Shown: one piece after another, positions 27,201 through 39,580 of the stretch
Layout of the letters: every line of letters starts with the position of its first letter
How positions within the stretch are numbered: the first letter of the stretch is position 1
Notes under the pieces: generated by a model
Databases searched by the model: none
Seen by the model: only the letters and a program-made list of their open reading frames with translations
Told to the model about the DNA's origin: nothing
Translations under genes and position numbers: made by a program
Origin: Tigriopus japonicus
Taxonomy: Eukaryota; Arthropoda; Copepoda; Harpacticoida; Harpacticidae
Reading direction: 5' to 3'
NCBI GenBank assembly: GCA_010645155.1
Contig: CM021312.1
Span: forward strand, 3,997,844-4,061,843
Length of the DNA: 64,000 nucleotides

Positions 27201-30200
27201 TGGTATAGAAAATATATTTCTTCCTTATTTTAAAGTATTTTAACGTAACAGCTGAAAAGTTTGGATCACATCAACCAGTTCAAATTTCATTTTTGATCTC
27301 CATTGAACCATTAAATAAATACGAACTTCATATTAATCCTTGCACTAAACAATGATGAATTACAGACACTGGTTTTGATTATGGTCTTTGGCTGTTTATG
27401 TAATACCATCAACGCTAAAACCCTATCATCAGCAACTTGCAACTGTTGAAACGTAAACATGGATTGGATTGATGAATTTTCAAGACTTTGTCACCATTGC
27501 ATTTGGCGCTCTCAATCTAAATCAAAGTACGTAGTTGAACGACACATGGACAAAGCATTCCCGATGCATTTCAAAAATCTTGTGAGAGAGCATTCTCCGT
27601 ACCTGCATTTTCATCCAGACTGATCCTTGATCCGAATCGGCCTCGGTTTTTCCACCGGGCTTTCCATCTGCGGTTCGAACCCATAACGAATCGTCCTTGG
27701 CTCGAGCCGCCCAAATCCCGGCCTTGCCCACGGAGACCCATTTCATGGTGGTGGGGTCGTCGATTTTCTCCCACTCATAAGTACCTGTATGTCCAGAGAC
27801 AGGGAAGACAAAGCATATTATGGAATCGAATAGTCATGACTTTCGGCGAAGCTTGACGATAAATCGTAGATGGCAAAGTCAAGGCCGGCCTTGATGTCAA
27901 ATTCGTCTGAAATATGGCCTCGTTACCTGAACGACCTCAACAGTTAATTGACGTTTATGGAAATCTAAATCAATTCAGGTTGACTTCGACATTCTTCAGG
28001 ATTGGGCTACAATAATACAAACAACGTTTTTGGCTTCCAAGTTGATAGGGGAGCAACAATGGACAAAGGCTGTTGATATTATTTTCATGACAGAGTACAA
28101 TGCTTTTGAGTGGAACATCAAATTTGGAGCATATTCAAAATTTGCTTTCTTGGGAAGTTGCATTCAGAGTATTGGGTGCATCCTGAAGCTCACATGATTG
28201 ATTTGTGGCCCCAGGTTATTATCAGTCGCATCTTGGCCTTTTTGAAAGGCGAGGGGAAAAAAGCGCTTTTTAGCGAAGGACACCCTTGAGACATCCAATT
28301 TCTCATTACAAGTGTAGATGTGCGTGTCGGTGTTTATCCCTGTCAAAGGTCTGAAGGTTACACCATTGATCTGTTTTAATACCTTAGAGGTTTCTTCCAT
28401 TGAAATGCACGGAACGAGAAAGGCCATTAAAAAAGTAGGAAAATCAAGTTTACGGCCATCATTTGGACTCAATTTGTACTGCCTTCTTTGGTGCTTCGCG
28501 TTCCACCTGAATTGATATTAATCTGGGTCCAGACGCTCAAATTCCCCAATAGTCATGACTTCATTTTGGAATACCACGCATTCCGAAGTTTGATACCTTC
28601 AAAAATGACGACAATTTCTTGTTTTCACTTTGTGAGACAAACAAAAACAAAAACGTCTCGAGGATGTGCAAAGCCAAGCAATTCTGACCTCCGAAATCGG
28701 GAAAAGATCGGGGGGGAAAAGATTTCCCTCTGAGTTGAGCGGGATCGAAATGAAATTAGTGTCTTTTTTCTAGCACTCAAGCATAACGTATCTGTCTTAT
28801 AAAGACAATGAAAAGAGATTGCCTCCCTTGGGAGGGCCACAAACAGAGACTGAGTACATTTCAAGGTCCAATTCGAAGAAGAAATCGTTAAAGTAGTACC
28901 TGTAAAGCGACTGGGGCTAAAAAGACTGATTTCCGGAGATCCCAAATCATCCTGAAGTTGCTTGGCAGATCCGGTCTTTTTCAAATCGCACATGAATTCA
29001 ATCACTTTGTAGCGGCCTTCCTCAAAGAACGCAGGAACTCCCTGAAAGCAAAGTGAACAAGGCCAACGATTAACCTTTGACAAGGCCGATGAAATGTGAT
29101 AGCTGAGCATGTTCCCTTGTCATTAGTGCCGAAAACGATGGCTTTGATACTAAAACGGCAATTTCTTTTTTTGCGAGGGGCATACCAGAAACAATTGCCA
29201 TTTCTCTACAAATTATAAGCTTTAATTCCAAAAGGTGTTAAAAAATTAATGAGTGCGTTTTTGCATATACAAGATAGCAAAGTTAGTATAAAGTATTGTT
29301 GATATCAACTTCTGCTAAATCATGTTGTCCAAACTGCATTGAGTGACAAGAAAGAGCTTCGTTTGACACAGGAATGGCAAAAATTAATTGCAGGCGAACT
29401 AAAACTACCTTGGGGACAAGATGATTGAGTAGAAAAACGTTGCTTGCCGCCTTTGAGACATTTGACAGATTGTAAAAACTGGCCGCAATCCAGTCAAAAC
29501 CTTCTCATGGGCCAGTTTAAATGGCAAGGTATGTGCAGTTGCACAAGTATGGTGCCAAATAAATCCAAATGACTTTTTGAAAAAAACAAATATTAAACTA
29601 GCTGAAACCCCCCACAGACTATTTTTCGACATCAATGGACGTGAATTAACTTTTTTTCCATTTTTGAATTCATGGTTTCACGAATGCTGGGGGCTGATTT
29701 CTTAATTTCAAATTCCTCCTTGTAGCTTGGCACACTATGTCAGCATTTTTTACATATTTTAAAGGAGTTTTTATTTTGGCTATTGTCAAAGCTGTTAACC
29801 GCACAGTTTTTGGTTAGCAGCAACCATATTATTTTATTGAAAGATATTCTATTTCAAAAACATTATTTACGGACTGTTTGTTTTGTTTAGCGCAAAAGTA
29901 TTCTGACATGAACAAATTTTTATCTTATCAAGTATCCCCATTTCAAGTTTTAAATTCACATCTAACTGAACAAACCTCAAATTTGGCTACATTCTAGCTT
30001 TTCTCAGAATCTTCAAAATGTCAAAACCTTTTTCTCTAGATTTTACGTTCGCCTCTTTTGAGCATCCATAATTCCCATTTTAGCTGGAATACCCCTCGTT
30101 TTGTGTTCTTTCGCCAATGGCACCTGAAGAAGGGGATTTTTACTCACCCAAAAGCCCGGTTCTTCAAAGAGGACCCAAGGGTTGCCTTGAACAATCACGG

Positions 30201-30348
30201 ATCGGATACGGTCGTGAGGCCAGAGCTTCTGAATTTGCATATTGCTGTCCTCAATCTCGAGCGAGGCTCCTTCGAAATCCTCATGGGTGAAGAGCGTGAT
30301 CTTGCCCTTCCCAGAGGTTCCACCTCGCAATTGGGACATTCGATTCAT
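21282..30348 (-). CDS. Beta/gamma-crystallin, tectonin propeller and aerolysin-like multidomain protein, 13 exons
   Basis: Exons: 30348-30148, 29041-28900, 27784-27603, 26787-26644, 26567-26310, 25198-24949, 24173-24024, 23961-23805, 23742-23644, 23578-23454, 23389-23262, 23207-23110 and 21405-21282; 685 residues, all phases agree. Residues 1-115 hold three Greek-key signatures (FTHEDFEG, FEEPGFWG, FSPSRFTG). Residues about 116-392 are five or six tectonin repeats (WVSVGKAGIWA, QVSVGTTSVWC, ISVSSEGHVWAID, QISVGKCGVWGV, FAKNSLWAVD), a lectin-type propeller. YSEPNYKG (about 430) is a further crystallin motif. Residues 443-685 look like an aerolysin-type beta pore-forming region: alternating Ser/Thr-rich strands (TTFVFKDETKSTT), then LPPLVPP and KAKVPF-like VKVPFEAEFKVGF; this is the least certain part. 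No signal peptide is seen. The ATG at 30348 (CACC context) follows a likely 5'-UTR acceptor at 30373; an in-frame ATG at 30540 is an alternative start. Confidence 0.9.
26568..26643 (-). other. GC-AG intron in the crystallin/tectonin gene
   Basis: This 76-nt intron begins CAT|GCAAGT and ends CTTTCAG|ATA. No GT donor nearby keeps the frame: using the GT three bases further on leads to a stop in the next exon. With the GC donor the exons join as EPMKH-ISVSSEGHVWAI, which restores the tectonin repeat pattern. GC-AG introns are a known minor class with an otherwise strong donor consensus, as here. Confidence 0.8.
26866..27518. repeat. 43-bp direct repeat pair inside an intron
   Basis: TTTCAAGACTTTGTCACCAT and the following 20-odd bases occur at about 26869-26911 and again at about 27477-27519, with about two mismatches, 608 bp apart. 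Both copies lie in the intron between exons 3 and 4 of the crystallin/tectonin gene (27602-26788). It may be a local duplication or the footprint of an inserted and decayed element. Confidence 0.7.
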
Positions 30349-33300
30349 GGTGAGAGCTCGTATTCCAGCACCCTGTGAAGAAACCCAAGAATATGAGTGT
30401 AAAATAACCGAGCTTGAAGCTCTAATTGACACCTTTTTTTCAAGCCCAGCCCTGTTTGTCTGTGTTCTATCTAGCCATTGAATGAAGTAGATACATACTA
30501 CAATGGAGTCAGCGCTTTGTTTCCAAGCGTTTTTTGTCATGGTTTCTCTTCGTGCATGACGAAATGGGCTAACACGTTGTCAAAGAGAGGATATCAAGAC
30601 CTTTAGATGACACCAGCGACAGGTTGAATGTCATTTAGGATGTTGTAGAACACGCTTGAGTAATTCAAAATCACGTGGTCACTACGAATATTTTCTTGAC
30701 GGCATCTCATTCTCAATTAGTTTTTCCTTGCAAATCCAAAGCCTTAAAATATGTGGCGGGGAAGAGGGGAGTCATCTTTTGATAAACGTTACGCCTTTTT
30801 GCTTTTTAATGGACACGCTGAGACTTTTTCCCAAATTTAAAGCGCTTCATACTTCAATCGTGCCGACTAAAGCGCTCTATACGCCATGAAAGTAACGAAC
30901 AGTGGTGTGAACTGAATGCTCTACATATTCGGTTCGTCTCGTTAACAAGACGATTTTGCTCCCCTTTCGACATTCCATTGCAAATCTGGACAAGAATGTT
31001 TATGAGAGTTTAAAGCGAAGCACAACCTCTTGTACAATAATGATCTTATTGCCTTTTTTGTGTGTATACCTGATGCCTGAAAAGCTCGTTTCTCATATGA
31101 TCTCTCGCATTGAAAGACCATTTTCGCAAAGCATCAAGGTGTCAGGTGACCTCACTACTCAGGAGTCACTCACGCTTCGCAAATTTCCTAAGCCATTCGG
31201 AAATGTTTCACATAATTTAGTCTTGAGTCTGGAATGCATTTCATAGACCTCATGGCTGCAGCATAATTTGACACGGGTTTAGGCATTACTTTTTGAAATC
31301 GGAGTGTTACGGAATCACCCATTTGTAACTTGTCTCCAAATTGAGGGTCCATGCCAATCGCAATTTATTACGGTTTTAAATTCGGTACTCTTGATGACGT
31401 GAAGGTAAATTCTTGCATCGAAAGTGCAATGCATTCGGCTTATCTCCCTCCCTTGGGAGGACTAAAAAACCAAGGTGAGATCCAAAGAGTTCGGCGAATG
31501 TGTCAGTCAAATGGCGGCGATTAGCCCTATTTTCTCACTTTCTTTCAGTCAAGCTACTTACCCTGCAATGTACTATTTAGGACGAGACTTGACTTGTGGA
31601 GTTGTGAATTGACTAAGAGGTGTCACGGACAATGTTCAATTTCTTAATTGTGTTGACCCAAGACTCAAGTTCAAGTGGATGGCTAACTACAACTGATGTC
31701 AACTTTTTTGAGGAAGCTCTCTTGAGACCCTCGATTCCCTTCACTTTGTTCTGGCCACCCTTCGCGAGGATGGGGACACTAAATAAGAAAGTGTATTTCA
31801 AGGCTCAATGAAACGCCTTGTTTACAATAGATTACAAACTTTATTTGAACACAAACTGTAGTACATTAATTTTCACGAAATTGTTCTTGTGCTTTTTTAA
31901 TTAGAAAATTTTTAGACGCACATTGTTACTAAAGACCCACTAAAGAAATAATGGACCAAAGATCCTGATGGGATGAGAGGTTAAAGATAGCGACTTTTTT
32001 AGATATTAACTCATACTAAGGAAGTGTAAACAAGTTCAAAAATTACACTGGTTAAAAATTACTTTGAAAAAAGTCAGTCATTACATTTTTTTGGATCTTT
32101 AATGAATGATTTGACCAAACTTTAGTTTTAATTCATGACAAACACACAGACAATCACCAACTTTTTTATCTAGTGTCTTCACGCGTGGAACCAAATTTGT
32201 GTTCCTTCTCGTGTTTTGTTGGCCCAGGTCAATCTTTGCTTACCAGGAAGACAACGAAATCTCACATAGATGTCAATCCGGCGCTAGATTGTCCGTTTTC
32301 CTCACCCTTGTAGTCTCGATTTGCCAGACAATAATCCAATCTAGCCCCGGCCTGACCTCATCCATGGCATGGCTCATGAAAATCTGTCCCAATGGAAAAG
32401 AGTGGAGCGAATTTTGATAAGCATGAGCCAAGCGTGTGCAGGTGCATGGGTAAGGAAATCGTGGACATATGGAGCGCTCATCTGCTCACCTTCATAGAAC
32501 GACGGTCACGAAAGCATCCTTGATAAAGCTACTTAGAGCTCCTCGAGTGGCCTTCAATGTCCTCCAGGAGAATCGCTCAAGATCTCATTCATAGCATCAA
32601 TGCGGGACAAATGAATGTGCGAGCCCAAGTACAAAGATGATCCGATGATCATGTGTTCCCATTCATTGTTTAACTAATACATCATCGTAAGTTGATGCGT
32701 CACTTGAAGGTACACAGGTTCTGGTTTGCTGCAGGGTAAATAACTAAATCTAAACCCGTTTCCAAGCTTCAGGGGAATTTCAAGCGGAGAAGATCATTTT
32801 CAGGTTTGCAGGTTCAGCACTTTTTCGGATTCAAATTTTCAGATTTATCATTATTAGAGGACAGATTTTTAGTTTGAAGAAAATGGCATAGAAACGTACT
32901 TCGTATGCATAATATTGAAGAAAATAAATGACGCAGAAAAACTCTTTTGGCAACAGAACCTTCAATTGAAAAGCTGAAGCCGAAATCAGCTTGAAGATAT
33001 ATCCAGTAGTATTTGTAGAAATATCGGTAAAAGCGCCATTTCTCTATCAAAATTTGTTAACTTTTGGCGTTGGCAACGGTTTTTAAGCGCATGTATTCTT
33101 ATCCATTTCCAGGTTTAATTAAAAAAAAGCAACTTTTTCATCCTGGCTCTAATCTCTAGGTTGTATACATCCAAAGTTGCAATGTTTTTCCATGGATTAC
33201 GTCATATTTAAATTACATGCCTATGTACAATTATGCTTACCACCTTACAAGATGTCAAAATCAATGTCAAGACAACATTTCAATGTTCATGAATGTAAGG

Positions 33301-36300
33301 TTAAGTATCGTTTGGGAATTTAAAATGATCTGAGATATGGGATTTACGATTTTCAACAGATGAATGGCCTCTAATTTGTGTTTTGACATTGAAGTTTTAT
33401 TGTGAAGCTCGATAATCTCCTTGATTCTTTGCAACGCCACATTTTCAATGCTCCACAACTATTCGATTTTTATGGCGGAACGATCTCGTGATGAGTATCA
33501 GAAAGAAACGACATTCCACATTCTTGATTCTCGTAGAGAATCAATGTCAAGTGAGCAACACGACAAATGGGCTGCATTCCCCCATAAATATATCCAGACT
33601 CCGGATAAAAAGTCTCAACAAAGGAAGGTTCATATCTTTTTGATACACAAAATACATCATTTTCCGACTGAACTGGGCGCAATAGGCAACAAAAAAGGCC
33701 GTACAATCGTCATTAAAACGTGTTCGGGGGCAAGGACACGAAGTTCAAAAAATTCCAGGGTTTCGGTGGCACTCCTGATAAGAATTCGGAGAGTTCTAAA
33801 GGGAGAGAGAGTAGAGCAGGAGTATAAATTTGTAGGTTGCAGCCATTGAAGGGTGACGTTAACGCACAATGGGGCCAAATAGCTAGGGATGTGTCAGAGC
33901 CCACACTTACCCTCCAACATCAACTTGATGAAGGTTGCAGAGAATTCCCGAACTTGATTTAGATTTTTGTTTATTGATAATGTAAGATCAAGCCACAAAG
34001 TTCTTTTCCCTTGTGTAACGGAACTCAAATTTTTGAACACCAAAGACTAAGATCTGACCCACCTCTAGCCAATTGGCCCCTAGAATCCCTAGCTGAATTC
34101 GTCTGACCGCAAAAGGTTTGTACTTTACCCCAAGTTTAAAAAATGTTTAAGAAGCTTTGCAAAACTTTGGTATCTTTTGCTAAAGAAGCTCACGGGAAGG
34201 AAGCGTCAACCCACGTCAAGTTGTTTGGCTTTTTCAAAACTTCAAATCTTTGCCGTTGTTGTCGCCACTGTCAATTAGGAAGTTCAAGTTAAAACAATAT
34301 TAAATTTTGGATTCAAATTATATTTATCAAGCCAAAGAGCATTCATTGATCCAGTTATTGTAACGTGTTTAAGCCCTTATATTGAATTTTTTTTCGGTCA
34401 AACACTCCTATTGGCTACTGTTTTTTTTTCTTGCACTTCTTGGTGTGTTTGGCTTTTTCAAGGCTTCCCGTTAAAGCCACTGCCGTTAGTGTTCTAATGA
34501 TGCTTCTCTCCCATGAGCTTCTGTATCTTTTGCTTGTTCATGTTAATGTATAGTGGATTGTACATTCTTTAGAACATGCAAAAAGGTTGCTCTTGATTGG
34601 CCCATTTGGTCAAAACAAACTTTTTTGCATTTCAGAGTCCATCAAAAGAGTTTAGATCCCTAGAAATTTAATGCAAAGATATGTTTCTTGGCTAAAATAT
34701 GTGTTCTTTGTTGACCAAAAATTTAAAATTGCAAAAATCTTGTGATTGACCAACTTCAACTTCTTTGAAGACAAAATAGAGCACCAAAATAAGCCGAATT
34801 CATTGCTGGTAAACAGGAAATGTACACAATAATGGTGATTTTGCAACTCTAACTCTACGTCATAAAAGTAGAGGTTGTTCATTCAGAACATTTCTATGAA
34901 CAGGGAATTTTAAGTCGTATAACCTATGTGCTACTTTTTGCATCGAACTTACAACTGCTCAAAAGTATTGAAGTGATGAAAGAATTTATTTCCACAATTC
35001 AAGATCCAAAAGATCCCTAACTTGTCTCTCTACTGTAAGACCTTTATTAAAAAGCTAGGTTGCCTAAAATGTAGGTGGAATATCTTTGGTCTTTGATTGC
35101 TTTTTATCTTTCTTCATCATGAAGTGCTTATTTGTCTCTGTTTAAACTTTATTCACCTCTTTTTGTTTAACTTAATTATTGTACTCTTTATGACCTTTTG
35201 ACTTTTCAAAGGCTTTTTTCGCAAACAAATTTGAATTTTTTTCATATGTTTTGTGTAGCTTTTCATTTTCTGCATTAAACCCCTTATCTAAATGTTGTGT
35301 CGCTTCTCTTCATTCATGGCACTCTAAGAGTAACGCTCTTTAGCAAGTACAACAGATAAAGCGATTTGGCTTGGCGCAAAGATTCTTCTTCGCTCTCTGA
35401 AAGTGGGAAATCAGGGCGTCAAACTGCCGTCGACCCACTCGTTTTTCGTACGTTAACTTGGAACCGTGGAACAACAGGCAGCAAATAAGTTGGGTAACTA
35501 AGAGTCATGGATCCCTGATCTTCTATAGAGATAAGTACGAGCACATTTTTGGGCAATCTGGATTTGATTAGAAGCGCCAGACGGAGACAGATATTAGGGG
35601 AAATAAAACTTGACATAAGAGCAGGCACCAAGTATTTTGTATTTAAGGCAAGAAGGTAATGGATCAATTTTGTCAAGTGATCTTGCCGTTTACGTTTAGG
35701 AACACAAAAGGAGAGATGGGCTTCAGGAAATCGACAAAAACACGTGGTAACCGCATTCAAAATGAATGTCAGAAATGAAAGAACGAGACTTTTCAAGCTT
35801 GGACACCCATGACCTCAATGAGCAGATTTCTTTAAAAGAAGAACGATGATCCGAATCCCACTTTTGTCAGTGCTTATGACTACTTGTTTTCGCTTATTCT
35901 AATTTAGTATCATATTTCTTACACATGGTGGTGTCTCAAATTGCAGATTTGTTAGCAAAAATTGCGTCATTCAAAAATTTAGTGCCACCAATTTAGACAT
36001 TGACAAGCTCAAAAGTTTGGTGCGACAAAATAAACTAGAGGATGAATGAGTGATTGATTCACTCAAGAGATGGGTACTTGAACTCAATGAATACACAACA
36101 AGCCACATTGCAAAAACCCAACAAGCTGAATTATAGGAATGAGCTAGCATGAAAAAACTACCTAAATACCGTTGGTTCTTTTTTTTTGGTAAATATTGCA
36201 TATTTACTGCCTTTTCCGTCAATGGCATGTAATTTTGCTCGTTTGAAGCAACATTTTTTGCTTCCTATGTTACTAGAGATCCTAGAAGAGATGATCTTCA

Positions 36301-37125
36301 GACATGTATTAGCCTTTCCACATGGTTTCAATATTTTGGACGGATAAACTTGTCAGATTACCTGTGAATGAAATCAGCTTTTAAGGACTTTTTTCAATGT
36401 TTGAAGTCTTTAGATTTATTTAATTTCTTTGCTTTTCTACCAAAAATATAACCATCAAAAGATTTCAAAGTTGGACATTAACAAACACAAAATTCATCTT
36501 TCCAAGTAAAATAGGGAAAATTTGGAATCCCCCCCTCCCCCCCCCAAAAAAAAAATCAAATGAAACCAAATTCCATAAAGTTTTCAGAATTGATCTGATC
36601 CTTGCGCCTCTCTTGGTACTTATGTCTCTAAGGTTGCCTATTTAAATCTTTGTGTTTAGCTTTTGGTGTCTGCTTTTTTAAACCTAATGTAAGATAGAAC
36701 TAAATGTGCGCACAAAAATAGTGCGTGAAAAAATGCCTTTCGTAATTGGCGTTTGAATTTATGATTCTCAAATGATAACTTGGCTAATCTACGATGTTGA
36801 TTTTTAAGTATGAGAATTGAAAAAGGTTCATTAAGCCTCTCAAAATATTTTGCCTTTTCAAAAGGTCTGGCCAAACCATAAATAAATTCAATGAGAGTGA
36901 TGGATTTTTCGTTTTCAATCCTTCTTTAGTCTAGGATTGCAAAAAAACGAAGGCATGTTTCGCCTTGCGTGGTGAAAAAAATGATCTTGCTTAAATGTGG
37001 ATTGGTGTCTTGTCACAGCAAGATTTGTAAAGAGATTTAAAATGGACTGAGCATAATAACTACCTTAAAGAGTATCTTGATGTAATCGGACGATCCCGAG
37101 TGGTTGAAAAATGTTCTTCGGAGCA

Positions 37126-37134
37126 GGTAATTCC
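37126..37134 (+). promoter_or_regulatory. Kappa-B-like site upstream of G1 (weak)
   Basis: GGTAATTCC lies about 90 bp upstream of the G1 TATA box. It resembles a Rel/Relish half-palindrome but is short and could occur by chance. Confidence 0.2.
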
Positions 37135-37217
37135 GCTTTTTTCCAACCACAACATGTTTGTTTCACCATGAAGAGGCTTCAGCCTTGTTTTCCAATCACG
37201 AAGAGCTGGTTTCTTCG

Positions 37218-37224
37218 TATAAAA
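37218..37224 (+). promoter_or_regulatory. TATA box of G1
   Basis: TATAAAA lies 52 bp upstream of the G1 start codon, the same relation as the TATA boxes of the other family members. Confidence 0.7.
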
Positions 37225-37269
37225 TCCATGCAGGCTTAGAATATTCCCAGTCATTTTCAGAATTTCACC

Positions 37270-38151
37270 ATGAAAGGAGCTTTTAAGGTTAAACCATTAT
37301 TACAAGACACGTCAATCGAGACGAACAATATCTTTGGTGATTTCAGTTTGCGTTGGTTCTTGCCCTGATCTTGGTTTTGTGGGCACAATTTTCCTCGGCT
37401 GCTGAAGAAGAGGAGTTGCTAAGTAAGGAGACATTTTGTTCCGTGAACATACTGCTTGAACGTCACGAAACCTCTCACAAAATACATGAACTTACACAAA
37501 GTTGTTCATGTGATGATTTTTTATTTCTTAGGCCGAGAGAAACGTCAATTTGGTTTCGGTGGGTACGGAGGGGGCTTTGGAAGGGGATATGGACGAGGCT
37601 TTGGAAGGGGATTCGGTCGATTCCGAGGAGGTGGATTTGGTCGCGGAAGATATTTTGGAGGAAGATTTGGCGGTGGACGGTTTGGTCCAACGTAAGTCAG
37701 AGCTTCTTTCATATGGTCTCTACAATTCAAATCAAGTCAAAGCTCTGTGACTAAGCTGGCTTCATTTAGCAACATGAGTCAGACAATTTGCAAAAGAGCT
37801 TTTCATTAGTAGGTGTTTGATTGACCAAAAGAAGCTCAAAATTGGAGACTTTAAAAAAAACTTATCATGGTTTATCATCAAGATAATTTAGATTCTGAAT
37901 CAATCATTTTTTGAACATATGAAAGAGTGAAGCTGATCAGCGACAAGTAAAACATAAAAGTTTTCCTTTTTATTTAATCTTCCCTTGAGTTCTTTTGGCA
38001 ATTTTAAGCGCACAGTTACTTTTTGTCATTTTCAACATTTTATGTCTTGGTCTTGATAAAACATAATTTTGATAGTTTTTCTTGAGTTTCCCTCATACTT
38101 AAAATTATAATTTTATATTTCCGTCTTCGTTTCAGATTCCCGTATTACTGA
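37270..38151 (+). CDS. G1: secreted Gly/Phe/Arg-rich peptide precursor, 4 exons
   Basis: Exons: 37270-37287, 37347-37422, 37532-37691 and 38136-38151; 89 residues. Exon 1 encodes only MKGAFK. Exon 2 gives the signal peptide core (FALVLALILVLWAQFSSA, cut near residue 24) and an acidic pro-piece EEEELL. Exon 3 opens with SREKR, a dibasic furin-type site at residues 33-36, then the mature peptide QFGFGGYGGG..., rich in Gly, Phe and Arg. Exon 4 adds TFPYY. The mature peptide would be about 53 residues with an N-terminal Gln that could cyclise to pyroglutamate. The architecture matches Gly-rich antimicrobial or cuticle-associated arthropod peptides; activity is inferred, not shown. G1 differs from its paralogs in lacking a basic tail. 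Retention of the last intron would stop translation at once (ACG TAA), leaving out TFPYY. Confidence 0.9.
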
Positions 38152-38249
38152 ACCCCAGGAATATCCGTCACGAGCATCATGATCTGCCATTCAATGTGCA
38201 ATCATTTTACTTGTATTCGCTGACAGAAGGCAAAAACCCATCAATGCTC

Positions 38250-38255
38250 AATAAA
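38250..38255 (+). promoter_or_regulatory. Poly(A) signal of G1
   Basis: AATAAA about 100 bp after the stop codon, inside TGCTCAATAAA, a word also found after G2 and G3. Confidence 0.75.
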
Positions 38256-38519
38256 TCGTTTCATTTTTTACTTTTCCCTATTATTATCTTATGCCTTTGA
38301 ATCAATCAACCCCATTATTAAAATACGCTGAGAATTGATTTTTCAACATTTTGCCGTAATAACATCATCAACAATGTGATTAAGTACTATCACTTCACTC
38401 ATACACATGACTCTATAAACTCATTTTCTCATTGAACAAGCAAAGAGTTCTTTAACAACCACAGATGTGGGCCTTGAGGGTTTGTTGATAGACCCGAAAA
38501 GTGGGCCCAAAAAACTTCC

Positions 38520-38665
38520 ATGGTACAATCGAATCTCGATATAAAAAATCTCGGTTTAAGAAATTTTCGCGATATAAGAAACTCCTCCGTGCTGACCAAA
38601 ATTTTACTACATAAGAATTCTCGATATAAGAATTTTCCCATTTTTCCTCAATCTCGATAAAAGAA
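38520..38665. repeat. Possible pogo/Tigger-like terminal repeat remnant
   Basis: ACAATCGAATCTCGATATAA and several further copies of TCTCGATATAAGAA-type words fill this stretch. The leading sequence resembles the CGAACCTCGATATAAC-like ends known from pogo/Tigger elements. No partner end or transposase is seen, so this is a tentative relic. Confidence 0.35.
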
Positions 38666-38734
38666 ACATTTTCAAAGTTTTGGCCTATTTCTCTTGCTTA
38701 AATTGGTTACAGCACAAAACAAATCGAAGCATTT

Positions 38735-38850
38735 CTAAATGGATCGATGCAATGCTTCCATATTTTGCGCTTTTGCGCAAACTTTGCGCTTTTTAGGATG
38801 CCTTTTGCGCACTTTTTTGGGCTCTCGCGCCTTGCGCTTCTTTTGAAAAA
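38735..38850. repeat. TTGCGC-rich simple repeat
   Basis: Irregularly spaced TTGCGC/TTTGCGC words, about eight of them, occur in roughly 100 bp. Such clustered hexamers resemble the subterminal repeats of hAT elements, but no inverted partner was found. Confidence 0.4.
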
Positions 38851-39580
38851 GAACTTAATGACATTAAGTTTAAAAAAAATAATTTGTCGACAATTACAAA
38901 AAATAATGTAAGCCCATTTTGCCAACAAATTTGCAATGCTTGAGAGTACAAAAAAATTGTGTCCGCCAAAGCAAAACCTAGTGGAAAAAAGTAATCCAAG
39001 GAAGTGTCATGTGAACGCAAGAAAATCTCTCAAACTTGAAATTTAAGGTCAAACTAAGAATAGAAGATTTGCAGTTGAGATATTGCAAAAATAGCAAAAA
39101 AACTTCGTCAGTATGAAAGCGTGGAAGGCTCAATTTTTTTAAAAAGTTGTTTGTCCCAATAAAGGTTTAATAATTAACCAGATAATATAATAAAACCAGA
39201 CTTAGCGCGAGCAAAAAATGATTGAGCAGATTGAAATCAGATTGAACTCCATCAGTATTTTGCTCATGACTTGTTGATAGTCCCTATTATGAGAATAGCT
39301 GAGTGATGGATGTAGCTTTGAAGACATCATCCCTCCTTTTAAAGACCCTTGCACAAGAATGAATTGTATCGTAAACAAGGGGGAAAAGTCGCATCAAACC
39401 ACAAATTAGAAGATCTTTATTGAGATGTCAAAATCATCAGTTTGGTTTACTCGTTGCAGTAATACAGTGGATGGTATGGATGGGTGTTATTTCCACAATG
39501 TGTGCAAATGCATGAATCTGTGGAACTTGAGTGGTATATTTGAGCGGCTGCATGTTTGATAATGGTCGGAGTCTAATAAT

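Larger units (their letters stand above)
30349..37269. other. Gene-poor region of about 7 kb
   Basis: The first few hundred bases are the 5' flank of the crystallin/tectonin gene; an open frame in phase with exon 1 runs up to 30540 and may be 5' untranslated sequence. After that I find no gene with domain or splice support. A 125-codon minus-strand frame at 35796-35419 starts only at a TTG and is judged non-coding. A C-run followed by an A-run lies at about 36532-36556. Confidence 0.5.

Noticed and set aside
33421..33849. 142-codon plus-strand frame
   Set aside because: Both strands are open here in several frames; no motif or splice evidence.
35419..35796. 125-codon minus-strand frame beginning like a signal peptide
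   Set aside because: The first codon is TTG, not ATG, with a stop just upstream, no acceptor, and no recognisable domain.
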